DNA from: Symsagittifera roscoffensis
Taxonomy: Eukaryota > Xenacoelomorpha > Acoela > Convolutidae
Length of the DNA: 64,000 bases
Reading direction: 5' to 3'
Assembly: GCF_963678635.1 (NCBI RefSeq)
Contig: NC_087063.1
Coordinates: forward strand, 62,789,290 to 62,853,289
Shown: positions 7,809-17,580 of the stretch, in pieces
Layout of the letters: the number at the start of each line of letters is the position of its first letter
Numbering within the stretch: position 1 is the stretch's first letter
Notes under the pieces: model-generated
The model's input: the letters and a program-made list of their open reading frames with translations, nothing else
What the model was told of the DNA's origin: nothing
Databases searched by the model: none
Position numbers and translations under genes: made by a program

Positions 7809-10800
7809 TTATGTGATTGTTTTCTTTACTTCTTCAAATCGTGTTTGATGTTCTGTGTTCCATTCAAAATTATTTTGTTGTCTAAGGATGTTATAAAATG
7901 GTCGTAGATATAATTGCATTTTATAAACATATTTACTTAAAAAGTTTAACATTCCAAGAAATTCTTGGATTTTCTTTTTATTTGTTGGTGGTTGAAGTTT
8001 TTGAATAGCGTCAATGCGTGATTTCAATGGAGTGATTGTTTTTCTTTCTATATTATGTCCTAAGAATTTAACTCGTGTTAAAAAGAAGTGTGATTTATCG
8101 GGGGCGGCCTTCAGATTTTCGTTCTGAAGTATTTGGTGATATTTTTCTAAAACACTGAACATCTCGTCTTTTGTTTGTGATTGCATAAAAACATCGTCTA
8201 AATAGGTGATTGCGTTTTTCTTGAGTATCAGTGGTCTAAAAATTTTGCTCATAAAAGCTGAAAATGCTGCTGGTCCTATGGATATTCCATAGAATAAGCG
8301 GTTGAATTCATATTGTTGGTTTCCGATAACAAATTGTGTTAAACGTCGTGATTGTTCATCTAGTGGCATTTGATTGTATGCACTATTCATATCGGCGGTT
8401 GTAAAATATTTGCCGTTTATTTTTGTTAAAATAACTTGTATTGGTTCAATGGGCCAATTACATTTTGATTCATCTATGAGTGAATTGAGGTATCTAGCGT
8501 CGAGAACGATTTTTAATGATTCTCCTTTAGCTAGAATGATAACGGGGTTGATAAATGTGTTGCCTTTTGGTTGTTCTTCTTTATTAACTGGTGATATAAT
8601 GTTGTATTGTTCTAAAATATCGAGTAATCTGTTCACTTTATCATGTAAGTGAATTGGTACTTTACTTGCTCTCTGTTTTTTGAAAACTGCGTCTGGTTTT
8701 AACGGGAGATGTAGTGATGAACTGATTTTTCCAACATCGAATTTTGATGTTGCATAGACTGATGAATATTCAATTAGCTGTTTGGCTAACTTTTCGAATT
8801 CGTCTTGTGTTATTTGTGAATGTTGGAAATTAAACATTGTTAAAAATTTCTGTTGGTCCTCTGTGTAGTTACTTATGTTGAATGTAGGTTTGAAATATGG
8901 AGTTTTTGTGAAATAATCCGTATTTCTGTTTTCGTTACTTATTATATTATTTATAGATAATTCTTCATTAAGAATTGTAGATTGGCAAATATCTAGTAAT
9001 TGGAGTATATTATTTACGCGATAGGCTTTTTCGTGTATTGGTGATATTGTAGCGTTGGTTTCACAATATCCTAAAAGTCCTAAAGGTAATGTTACTTGGT
9101 AAGGTGTGTTGTTATAGACATGTAAGGAAATGATATCGGAATTCGAATTTTTCAAATATTTTATGGATGAGATTGTGATTTTGAAAAATTTGTGAATAGG
9201 TTTGAATTCAAATTCTGACATATAAAATTTTTGTTTGTTTTGTTCTTTATCATATTGGTGAACTTGTTTGATTGAAAAATTATAGATATTTCCTGATAGT
9301 GGTTTTAGGTGTTTTCTTTGTGGGTTAAATATCGGGTAGAATTTTGAAAAGAATGGTGGTTGTTTATTTAATCTTTGAAAAAATGTTAAGGATGTTTCTT
9401 TTGTTTTTGTATATTTATCTTTGATTAATATTTTACTATTTAGTATGTTAATTGTTGGTATATACTTCGAAATAAATGGTATTCCAATGATATTATATTT
9501 AATGTCAGTGATATGGAATATTTGTTTAAATGGCTTATTTAAAATTTTGCTTTGTTCCATTGTTCTGGTGGGGAGGAGAAATAATTGGATTTTTCCGTAG
9601 TTTATCAATGTTGATCCTTGTGCTGTTGCTAGTTTGCTGGAGGTTTCAAGAGGTGTTAGCTTTGGGTGTAAGGTTTTTATTTCATTCCATGTGGGGATGT
9701 TTATTATGTTTGATTCTGCTCCTGAATCAATTAAAAAATCTATTTCAAGGTCTGGTGGTTGAAATTCTTTATTTCTTGGGCTTTCTAAGAGAAATGGAAT
9801 TGTCCAAATTTTTTCTTTGGGTTGTTCTTTTTGTATATTTTGATAAATGTGGTTTGTATTCAAGCATTTTGTTTTGGTATTTTTATTGGTTTGATTTGTA
9901 GTGTTAATCTCATTTGTTTCTTGTGTCGTTGGTGTGGAATTTATGGGTGTAGTGTAATAATTTTGAAGAAATTCTGATTGATTTTCATATATGTGTGATG
10001 GAAAGGGTTGTTCATATATGACAGATTCATAGTCATTTTCGACTTTTATCATATTGATAGAAAGAGTGTTTTCAGTATCACTTTCTGAATCTGATGATGT
10101 ACAGTTTATTTGATTGAGTTGTAACGTATCAGTTACTGTGTCATCAATACCTGGAGGGTCTGATGTTGTTTCTGGATTTGACTGTACTTGATTGATTTGT
10201 CTTTGATGTGTAGGTGTACTACTTCTGTGGCGATTATTAGAATTATTATAGTTATTATTATTCCGGTGTGGTGATTGGGAATAATTTCTATAACGATTAT
10301 TATAACTTGAGTGTCGATTTTGTGAATTATTTCGTGATCTGTTTTGGTAATTATTGTTTGGTCTGTTATAGTTCGATCTATTATATGAGTTATTCCTTGA
10401 TTGATTGTTCGGGTAATTCTGGTTTCGGTTGTTTGAATAACTTCTATTTCGATTATAGGAGTAGTTTCTATTCCTATTGTATGATGAATTTCGTGATTGG
10501 TTGTTTGGATAGTAGTTATTTCTTGATTGGGAATTAGATCTAGAAACAAATCGTTGTGTATTTGAATTTGATCTGGAGTAGTTACTTCTACTATTTGGTC
10601 TATTGTAGTGATTTTGTGATGAATTTTGTGTATTTCTTCGTTCTGGCGATCTTCCTCTATAACTTGAGTTATATGGTGATTGATTTCTTGTATAATTTGT
10701 ATTGTTCGGGAGTGGTTTTCCTGAACTGTTGTTGCTGTGGACTGTTTTGTTCGGTAGATTTTGATCTTTTTTCATGTATTGATAGAATGATTTATTTGGT

Positions 10801-13412
10801 TCTTTATATTTTTGAGGTTTATTTTGATTGTCTTGTTGTTTTTGTCTACATTCGGAAATACTATGTCCGTATCGTCGGCAATAATTACACCATTTTTTGA
10901 AAGATGGTTTGCCTTTAAAGTTCGGGTTCTTTTCGTAAATATTGAGTATGTCAGTGATTTTTTCAACGAGGTCTGTCTCTGATTCCTGTATATTATTAAT
11001 ATTAGTGGGAGTCGTTTCAATTCTATTAACGTATTGTAATTTCAGATTTTCCGTTTCTTCTAGTTTCATCGTGATTTCTGCTTGTTCTAATTTGTCTACT
11101 AGTTTTCGAAAATCTAAATCGGGTTCTCGAATTGAAGAAGGATGGGATGCTCTCTTTTTTATTGCTATTTTCCTTAATTGTGGTGTTAAGGTCATCATTA
11201 AGATTTCTGTCATCTTTGTGTTTTTATAGTCATGTGTATTTAATGAATATGCTTTTCGAACTAGTGTTTCGATTCGTACTGCTATTTGCTTGATGGTTTC
11301 GTTTGGTAATCTGCGAATTTCATTACATAAAACTCTTTGTTGTTGTTTGTTTCTTTCGGAGTCAAACATTTTTGAAAATTCTTGTGTAAACCTTTTCCAG
11401 TTTGATTTTATTTCTAGAGGTAGTACTGAAAACCATTTTTGGGCTGCGCCATCTAAGGTTGTTTGTATTAACGCTGTGCGTCGATGTATCCAATTTTGAT
11501 GTAGTGGCGTGTTAATTGGTTCAGGTCCAATATTTAAAATCAGGTTTGCTGTTACTGCATTTAAATAATCTTCTACAGAGTATTCAGGGTCTGTTCCTGT
11601 GAAAACCATTAAAGGTTTGTTTGATGTTATTGATGATCCACCCATAAGGTATGGATTCATTGTCATTTGTAATGATTCTGCTGCATTTGGCATTTGAGAA
11701 AAATTTGAAAGTTGGTTTCTTGTTATTTCATGTTGTTGGAGATAATATGGGAGTGGTATTTCATTTTGCATTTGTGATGCTTGATACGAGTGTGCAGTCA
11801 TTGGATTTTGTTGTTGAATTGGTTGAAAAGATTGTGTATTAATTAGATTTTGTTGCTGAATTGGTTGTTGATGTTGTGCATCTATTGGTTGTGGAGAAAA
11901 ATTTCTATGATTTGTACGTGTTCTCTGTATTCCTTGTCTACGATATTCTTGAGTATTTGGTGCAAATATATCTGGTTGTAAGAAATCATCATCTGAGGAT
12001 AAATAATCCATTTGATAAGATGTCTGTTTTTTATTTTTATTTTGTTGAAAAAATGGGTAATTTTCACTGTGATCCTGTGGAGGATTTGTTTGGAAATTTA
12101 TTGAATTAGGTTGGGTCATTGGGTTATCCCAATTTCGAGATCTTGTATATTGGTTAAAATTTCTTTGTGGTTGGTTATATGTTTTTGATGGATGTGTATA
12201 ATTATAATTATGGTCTGCAAAGTTGTTTCTAGTGAATGTTTTGCGTGTTTTTGATGGTATTGTCATGGGTCTGTATGTTTGGTAATCCATATGTGAATAT
12301 TTAGGAGCAACCGAAGGTTTAACGGTTGATTGTAAGGTTACCTGTGTTTGTGAAGGATTTGTATTTCTTGGTGTTGTTAAATTTGGGCGTATTGGTGAAA
12401 TACTTTGTTGTGTAGTTGTTGTGTGTACAATTTCTTCATTTATGAAGTGTGATGGTGTCTGGATATCTTGTTGAGTAAGATTCCTAGTTCCATTGAGGTT
12501 TTCATTGTGTATGACTGTAGAGTTTAAACTATTATTTTGTGTATCGGGCAAAAATGTATTATAGTTTAATGGTGTCGCATCAATGGTTAATGGTATTACT
12601 TTTACATAATCTCTTATGTAAGATATCGTACTTATTGCTTGACTTGAGATTGATTGTGGGAAGCTTATAAATGCGGGATGAGACCATTCGGGGTCCCAAA
12701 CATAGTCTGATTGTTCTGTGATAGCGGTATCATCGTTCGAGTTTTGGGGTCTGAAATTTTTTCTTGCTTGTGCAATTAAATCAATATTGTGTGTGAAATA
12801 ATCTATTATGAACCATGCCAAAATTTTTTGTAGATCGTGTTTTGTATGTTGTGAAACGTCGTCTTTCGTGAAATTTTCTTTAATGATGTTTAAATAACTA
12901 GAGAGTAGTGTTATTTCATGTCGTACTCTTAAATGTTTAGATGTTTCTGTCGGTGAGACATTTGTTATTGGGATTTCGTTTTCTAATATCGAAATATAAC
13001 TATATATTATTGCGAAAACTTCATTGGTGAATATGGAGTTTGCTCTTTGTGAGTTATGATATTGGATGCTTTTTATATATTCTGAAAAAACTTTTGAAAA
13101 TTCTAAATCAAGATCGTCTGTTTGAATTGTATATTTTCTATTATTATGGTTTGGTGAGGTGAATTCTATGGAGTAGATTCCATACTGTTGTGTTATGTTG
13201 CATATATCTTTTAAGTAGTGGTCTATGATTTGTCTTTTGATTTTTACATCTGGGAACTCTGTTTTACATGGACTGATTCCGGGTTCAAATAAATTTAATA
13301 GTAAATTTTTGCAAAATATGTGCTGTCCTCTATCAGTGGTTGCATCTACTATAAAAGGAAAGATTTCATCATCATCTGGACTTTCTTCACCTGGGGTGTG
13401 CGTTGAGCTCAT
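7809..13412 (-). CDS. gag-pol: Gag-protease-reverse transcriptase polyprotein in one frame (1867 aa)
   Basis: Residues 1 to about 230 form an uncharacterised, probably helical N-terminal region. About 230-590 is a Q/N/P-rich linker. About 595-800 matches a retrotransposon Gag capsid (a WF-containing core and an RRLPNETIKQIA-like segment). A CX2CX4HX4C zinc knuckle lies at 842-855 (10889-10848), followed by a long Arg/Ser/Asn/Tyr repeat-like RNA-binding tract (about 890-1020). The protease has the LIDSGAES motif with Asp at residue 1229 (9728). RT has TADMNSAYNQ (motif A) and YLDD at 1737-1740 (8204-8193). The frame stops within the RT-RNase H connection because of a deletion. Gag and Pol are continuous without a frameshift, which is one of several known Ty3/gypsy strategies. 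The start ATG overlaps the upstream 155-aa ORF by 26 nt. Confidence 0.92.
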   Translation of the reverse strand: MSSTHTPGEESPDDDEIFPFIVDATTDRGQHIFCKNLLLNLFEPGISPCKTEFPDVKIKRQIIDHYLKDICNITQQYGIYSIEFTSPNHNNRKYTIQTDDLDLEFSKVFSEYIKSIQYHNSQRANSIFTNEVFAIIYSYISILENEIPITNVSPTETSKHLRVRHEITLLSSYLNIIKENFTKDDVSQHTKHDLQKILAWFIIDYFTHNIDLIAQARKNFRPQNSNDDTAITEQSDYVWDPEWSHPAFISFPQSISSQAISTISYIRDYVKVIPLTIDATPLNYNTFLPDTQNNSLNSTVIHNENLNGTRNLTQQDIQTPSHFINEEIVHTTTTQQSISPIRPNLTTPRNTNPSQTQVTLQSTVKPSVAPKYSHMDYQTYRPMTIPSKTRKTFTRNNFADHNYNYTHPSKTYNQPQRNFNQYTRSRNWDNPMTQPNSINFQTNPPQDHSENYPFFQQNKNKKQTSYQMDYLSSDDDFLQPDIFAPNTQEYRRQGIQRTRTNHRNFSPQPIDAQHQQPIQQQNLINTQSFQPIQQQNPMTAHSYQASQMQNEIPLPYYLQQHEITRNQLSNFSQMPNAAESLQMTMNPYLMGGSSITSNKPLMVFTGTDPEYSVEDYLNAVTANLILNIGPEPINTPLHQNWIHRRTALIQTTLDGAAQKWFSVLPLEIKSNWKRFTQEFSKMFDSERNKQQQRVLCNEIRRLPNETIKQIAVRIETLVRKAYSLNTHDYKNTKMTEILMMTLTPQLRKIAIKKRASHPSSIREPDLDFRKLVDKLEQAEITMKLEETENLKLQYVNRIETTPTNINNIQESETDLVEKITDILNIYEKNPNFKGKPSFKKWCNYCRRYGHSISECRQKQQDNQNKPQKYKEPNKSFYQYMKKDQNLPNKTVHSNNSSGKPLPNNTNYTRNQSPYNSSYRGRSPERRNTQNSSQNHYNRPNSRSNYSRSNSNTQRFVSRSNSQSRNNYYPNNQSRNSSYNRNRNYSYNRNRSYSNNRNQNYPNNQSRNNSYNRSNYNRPNNNYQNRSRNNSQNRHSSYNNRYRNYSQSPHRNNNNYNNSNNRHRSSTPTHQRQINQVQSNPETTSDPPGIDDTVTDTLQLNQINCTSSDSESDTENTLSINMIKVENDYESVIYEQPFPSHIYENQSEFLQNYYTTPINSTPTTQETNEINTTNQTNKNTKTKCLNTNHIYQNIQKEQPKEKIWTIPFLLESPRNKEFQPPDLEIDFLIDSGAESNIINIPTWNEIKTLHPKLTPLETSSKLATAQGSTLINYGKIQLFLLPTRTMEQSKILNKPFKQIFHITDIKYNIIGIPFISKYIPTINILNSKILIKDKYTKTKETSLTFFQRLNKQPPFFSKFYPIFNPQRKHLKPLSGNIYNFSIKQVHQYDKEQNKQKFYMSEFEFKPIHKFFKITISSIKYLKNSNSDIISLHVYNNTPYQVTLPLGLLGYCETNATISPIHEKAYRVNNILQLLDICQSTILNEELSINNIISNENRNTDYFTKTPYFKPTFNISNYTEDQQKFLTMFNFQHSQITQDEFEKLAKQLIEYSSVYATSKFDVGKISSSLHLPLKPDAVFKKQRASKVPIHLHDKVNRLLDILEQYNIISPVNKEEQPKGNTFINPVIILAKGESLKIVLDARYLNSLIDESKCNWPIEPIQVILTKINGKYFTTADMNSAYNQMPLDEQSRRLTQFVIGNQQYEFNRLFYGISIGPAAFSAFMSKIFRPLILKKNAITYLDDVFMQSQTKDEMFSVLEKYHQILQNENLKAAPDKSHFFLTRVKFLGHNIERKTITPLKSRIDAIQKLQPPTNKKKIQEFLGMLNFLSKYVYKMQLYLRPFYNILRQQNNFEWNTEHQTRFEEVKKTIT

Positions 13413-13854
13413 TTTTTCGTTCGATGACTGTTAATATGTAATTATTAATGTGTCGAATTGGTTGATTCCAATTGTATAAATGTACTGGTTTGTGTTTATA
13501 CTGCTTTTTTATTCTTCTTTTTCCTCTTTTTGATGAATTTGAAGTTGTTTCTGAGTCAGAAAAATATAATTGATCGTGAAGTGGGCAATTTTTATCTATT
13601 GATTCTTTTAGTTTGTAAAGTTCGTCTAAACTGTTGGTTTCTGATTCTGAAAATGCGTTTCGATTTTTTGAAAATCTTTTTCGTGTTATTTGTCTTTGTT
13701 TCGTTATTATTTTTCTTTTTAGTGTTTGTCGTTTTGTTCGAATGTATCCAACTGTTTGTGTATGAGGTGTGATTACAAGGTCGTATTTTTTGTTATCTAT
13801 TTCACAATTGTGTAAAACGATTGTTTGTTTATTTCCTAGGTTTTTAAATGACAT
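13387..13854 (-). CDS. Basic 155-aa ORF upstream of and overlapping gag
   Basis: The first ORF after the leader runs into the gag start (overlap 13387-13412). It is strongly basic, with a dense Lys/Arg tract at about residues 39-65 that resembles a nuclear-localisation or RNA-binding region. A Ser/Glu/Asp-rich middle and a second Lys/Arg cluster at about 111-122 follow. There is no signal peptide or membrane segment. I recognise no family. Its position, intact length and overlap suggest a real accessory protein, for instance an RNA-binding or regulatory factor. A small Gag-related leader protein is an alternative. Confidence 0.55.
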   Translation of the reverse strand: MSFKNLGNKQTIVLHNCEIDNKKYDLVITPHTQTVGYIRTKRQTLKRKIITKQRQITRKRFSKNRNAFSESETNSLDELYKLKESIDKNCPLHDQLYFSDSETTSNSSKRGKRRIKKQYKHKPVHLYNWNQPIRHINNYILTVIERKNELNAHPR

Positions 13855-14786
13855 AAGGTTTAGGATGACGGATGCAAAAGGTTGTTAAATGATTTCTATT
13901 TTCCTAAACTGTTAGTTCTTACGATTTTTGGTTAGCTTAACCTGGGTCTATTTGTTCAGGGTTGGAGAGAAAAGTATATCGATTCCGAAGAATGATTTTT
14001 TACTTTCTCGTGGCTAGTATAAGTTAAGGTGTTAACTCACTTAATCTTACTTAGGGGTAGTGATTGTGTTCAAGGGTTGGAGAATAGTAAATCGATCCAC
14101 AAGGTTCAGGTATAATTAGAACGCGAGTAGTTCGTTAGATACTATTTTAAACTTACTAAGTCTAAGATTTATCCTGGGTCTGGTAAGAGGGGGGGTCAAG
14201 TGAAGGATGAATAACCGAAGTTCTTCACTGTTTATCCTAATTTGAATGATTAGTTTTGTTTAAAAATTTCTATTAGTTCTGGGTCTTCAGAAAGGGTTGG
14301 GTAGTGAATCGACGTTTGAGGTCGTTAGACACTAATTAAGTGGGTGGGGGAGAACAAAGTTGTTCTGTTTGATCCAAGGATAAGCCTTGATGATCAAATT
14401 TGAAATTTAATTAAGTAGAAAATGATTTAAGATCCAAGGATAAGCCTTGATGATCTGGTTTTAAAATTAAGTGAATTTAAGTTTTAATAAAATTTTAAAT
14501 GTGTGTAAAGGAAAGATTTAGTGTTTTGATGATATTAGTGGGTTTATGATTGCTGTTATGTTTTAGGTGATGGAGCTGGAACAACAGGATGATTTATGAT
14601 TACTAACCATTTATTGTCATGCTACTAATTTTTATTTTTTATTTTTCAATAAATATTTTTCAAACATATTTTGTATATTACTGCAGAGTTTTAGGAAAAC
14701 GATCTTAGATCTTTTTATCAATCGTTATTGTATATTAATAATTTTGTTTAGCGCCTGTAATGATTTTGAGGATTTACTTCAAAATT
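13855..14786 (-). promoter_or_regulatory. Leader region of the retroelement with repeated motifs
   Basis: No substantial ORF is present. On the plus strand a GGGTTGG(AGA)...ATCGA motif occurs three times (13959-13984, 14074-14096, 14294-14312), each within about 30 bases of a CTGGGTCT-type motif or a CGTTAGA-type motif. An exact 25-bp sequence recurs at 14371-14395 and 14431-14455 and can form a CAAGG/CCTTG stem. The position between the presumed 5' LTR and the first ORF is where packaging and translation-control structures lie in retroelements. That function is inference. Confidence 0.4.
14371..14455. repeat. Two exact 25-bp direct repeats, 60 bp apart, each a potential stem-loop
   Basis: The repeats lie at 14371-14395 and 14431-14455. 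Both start and end with GATC and contain CAAGG-ATAAG-CCTTG. Flanking bases differ, so the identity is confined to the 25 bp. Confidence 0.8.
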
Positions 14787-15020
14787 TTAGGTTTGCAAAT
14801 GAAAATCTAAATTCATTGCCAGTAGTATTCTAAATATAAAAGTTTGTTCTGGTTTTTGCCTAACTATCATATAGCTATATGGCAAGTTTCTACTTTGTCG
14901 TATGTCGTCTCTGGTTCGAGGTCTTCTTCCAATTCCGGGTAGTTCTGTTATGGTTCGGAATATTGGCTCTGATCTATTGAGTCGTAGAGACATTTCGATT
15001 AAATTATTGTCGTATAACAT
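14787..15020 (-). CDS. 77-codon ORF of unknown function at the 5' side of the retroelement
   Basis: A short Arg-rich frame (two RxR-type clusters at about residues 31-42) ending in a hydrophobic patch. It lies on the element's sense strand, upstream of the leader repeats. It may lie in the 5' LTR or leader, or be a chance frame. No family is recognised. It is listed because a short 5' exon with an ATG would be needed to express the ATG-less frame at 3136-4266. Confidence 0.2.
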   Translation of the reverse strand: MLYDNNLIEMSLRLNRSEPIFRTITELPGIGRRPRTRDDIRQSRNLPYSYMIVRQKPEQTFIFRILLAMNLDFHLQT

Positions 15021-16180
15021 TTTGTAAATGTTTTTGTCTAATTTCTAATCTATTTTGGTTAATTCTAAGCTATTAAGGTCTTGTTCGAGACTTATGGTCG
15101 CACCAGATGAGTTAGGACCGAGTTGGTTAACTCATAGAGTAATTTCGGATAGGGTACACCGTCTGCTCGTCACGCTATCTTATTTTCGGCCGGATAGATT
15201 CGTGCAACTTCTTAGTCTAATACCGATCCTAATCTTACTCTTATACTATCTAGTCTCAGGTTGTTTAACTAGTCTCTGCTAGGCTCAATAGATCTAGGGT
15301 ATACTGGTTTATTGCGGCTGCTGAAGTGCTCGGGAGAGTCCAACTAATTTCTAAGTTAAATTCAAATCTCTCTGGTGCTGAAATTACAAGTAACTTCAGC
15401 ACTTACAAATAAGTGGGTTGTTAGTTAGATGGATCATGATTGGTTAATATTAAATACTTTACATTGGTAAAATATCTAAATTATCCAATCATAAAATGTA
15501 GTTTAGATCAGGTTCCAGCATTTCAATTTTTTGGCCATTTTTGGTTTAATTTTATGATCTGTGATCTGTAAGCACGGATGAGATGCTTCAACGAGAACCA
15601 AAATGAGAACCAAAACACATTAAGTTATGATCTATCATAACTAAGATTTCAGAAATGTCAAAATTAACAAATCTGTGATTTGTTGTGTCTGGTCACAATT
15701 TTGAGGGCTCAATTAGCGTGCCTCGGTTCATTACTATGGAGTTTCTGATTCTGATTTGTTCCCGGTTCACAAGCTACGCCTTAACTGAAAACTGGAAATT
15801 TTATGCGCATCAATTGTTCCAAGCTAGCAATTTTCAAATCCCTTTTATTTTACCAAAGAAAATGTAGGCTATTCTATTTTAATTAGATTGCAACTGAAAT
15901 CCATTATAATTTTGAGGAAGTAGAAAGAATCTCATTAAAAATTTAACTATCCAATTCAAAAACTGTCTGAAGGAACAACAAACTGTGAGCATAATTATTC
16001 TGACGTCTCTCTCAAAAATTGGTCTTATTAACATTTCTAAATGATTTTTTTTATACTGAAATGGAATTATACTTAATGGAAGAAAATTTTATGCAGAGAA
16101 GATTCTTGGTGCTAATAATTGCAATGTGTTGTACGTTATTTTTAAGAAACTGCTTCTCGTTCAACAAATAGATTTCTAAA
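15021..16180. other. Flank of the retroelement, no gene seen
   Basis: The outer end of the retroelement probably lies in the first few hundred bases, but no boundary is certain. A short inverted repeat, GTGCTGAA and TTCAGCAC, lies at about 15371-15400. A duplicated GAGAACCAAAA stretch is at about 15593-15618. No coding frame is supported. Confidence 0.4.
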
Positions 16181-16717
16181 GAAGAACAAGACTGCTCGTA
16201 TCAGGGCGAAGCCCTGAATGTTCCGACTACCTTTTAAGGTTTATGGAGCAGTAATAACATTAAAAAATTCGATGAAATAAAACAAAATGAAAAAAAAAAA
16301 TTTCTAAAATTTGAGATATTTTTAAAATAAAAATCATCCCCCCACACGCCATATAAAGTGGGGATAGATTTTGCTCCTTGTAACAAACCAATTATGGCAA
16401 ATAAGCTTCTTTTAACCAATTTGGAACGTTTTCTAAGATGGATTAACTCTCCGCTTACGCGTTAATAACGCGAAATATATCGCGCGTTAATTGTCCCAAT
16501 TGGCCAAAATGGCAATCTTTAAACCCCGTAACTTTACAAAAAATGATTAAGGTGAAATATCTTTTCAAATTTGAGCTCAGGACAACAATACCTTTCGAAT
16601 GATATAAAAAAAACTCCGTCAAAAATGGCTAGTTGAAAAGTCGAAATTTGTCTGAAGAAAAAAAACCCACCCCGAGCACAAATATTCCGTTACTTTCGTA
16701 TCGAAAGTCGGAACAAT
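16181..16717. repeat. Dispersed repeat, copy A
   Basis: This shares long blocks with 17161-17580 and 26530-27050. They are a CTGCTCGTAT + CAGGGC-GAA-GCCCTG hairpin, CCTTTTAAGGT, TATGGAGCAGT, CGCTTACGCGTTAATA and GAGCTCAGGACAACAATAC. An inverted pair, TGTTCCGACT (about 16219) and AGTCGGAACA (about 16708), suggests a small inverted-repeat element of about 0.5 kb. It has no coding capacity. Confidence 0.75.
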
Positions 16718-17160
16718 AACCGAATGATCTGCAAGTAGCACAGGATGTTCCAAAAACAGTTTAAAAAAACTTCATAAAAATATTTGTTTTATGCAAACTC
16801 AAACCGTGTTTTGAGCAAAGTATAGTTACAAAGGTACGTTGAACGATTTGTAATGGCCTTACTACTATTGACTACAGTTGTTTTTCATAAAATAACAGAA
16901 AAAAAAACTCAAATAGGTTGAAAATTTTTTCAATCAGTACTTTTTTGAATTTAACAACCTCTAAGTACCAAAGAAGCGCCACATAAACCTTCAATAATTT
17001 GTTTTCTTTTAGTAAAATTGTCTTTTTATTCAGAACTCAAGTATACAATTTGCATCTACAAATGCTTATCGTTTGTTTCACTCACTAAACTTTAGACTCA
17101 AAACTGAAAAGTTTAATTCGTTTTTTTTTTTAAATTTTTTTGGAACTTTTTTTTTAAAAA

Positions 17161-17580
17161 GAAACAAGACTGCTCGTATTAGGGCGAAGCTCTGAATATT
17201 CCGATTGCCTTTTAAGGTCTATGGAGCAGTTATTACATCAAAAAAATTAAATTTAATAAAATAAAATGAAAAATAAAAGAAAATTGAGATTTTTTGTTAC
17301 AACACCCACCCCAACACCATTTTGAGTACAAAGTTTAAGATTTTGCTCCTATTAACAAATCAATTATGGCATATAAGCTGCCTTGAACCATTTTGGAGCG
17401 ATTTTTAGGACGGCTTAAACCTCCGCTTACGCGTTAATAGCGCGAATTATATCGCGCGTTAATTGTTCCAAATTGGCCAAAATGGCAATCTTTAAACCCC
17501 CATAACTTTACGAAAAATGATCACAGGTGAAATATCTTTTCAAATTTGAGCTCAGGACAACAATACATTTCGAATAACTG
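17161..17580. repeat. Dispersed repeat, copy B (3'-truncated)
   Basis: Collinear with copy A from the hairpin through the GAGCTCAGGACAACAATACATTTCG block, then diverges. The hairpin is imperfect here (AGGGC-GAA-GCTCT). The distance to copy A is about 0.98 kb, in the same orientation. Confidence 0.75.

Larger units (their letters stand above)
1..15000 (-). mobile_element. Ty3/gypsy-type retroelement with env and several accessory frames (3' end outside window)
   Basis: On the minus strand the order is leader, basic ORF, gag-protease-RT, RNase H-integrase, small hydrophobic ORFs, ATG-less frame, env, proline-rich ORF. RT before integrase, the integrase GPY/F-type motif and the D-x35-E spacing place it with Ty3/gypsy (Metaviridae). 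The env makes it retrovirus-like, as in errantiviruses. It is inactive as seen: pol has an internal deletion near 7810 and a TAA at 7367-7369. The right limit is approximate, because no LTR pair, primer-binding site or target-site duplication could be identified. The left end is cut by the window. Confidence 0.9.

Noticed and set aside
7796-7811. Programmed frameshift between RT and RNase H
   Set aside because: Catalytic RNase H sequence is missing at the junction, so a deletion explains it better than recoding.
10133-10549. 138-codon minus-strand frame rich in Ile/Thr
   Set aside because: It overlaps the Arg/Ser/Asn-repeat tract of Gag in another frame. The low-complexity repeat keeps the shifted frame open.
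14905-14945. GGTTCGAGGTC resembling a tRNA T-arm
   Set aside because: No matching acceptor stem, D-arm or anticodon arm around it, and no adjacent LTR end to make it a primer-binding site.
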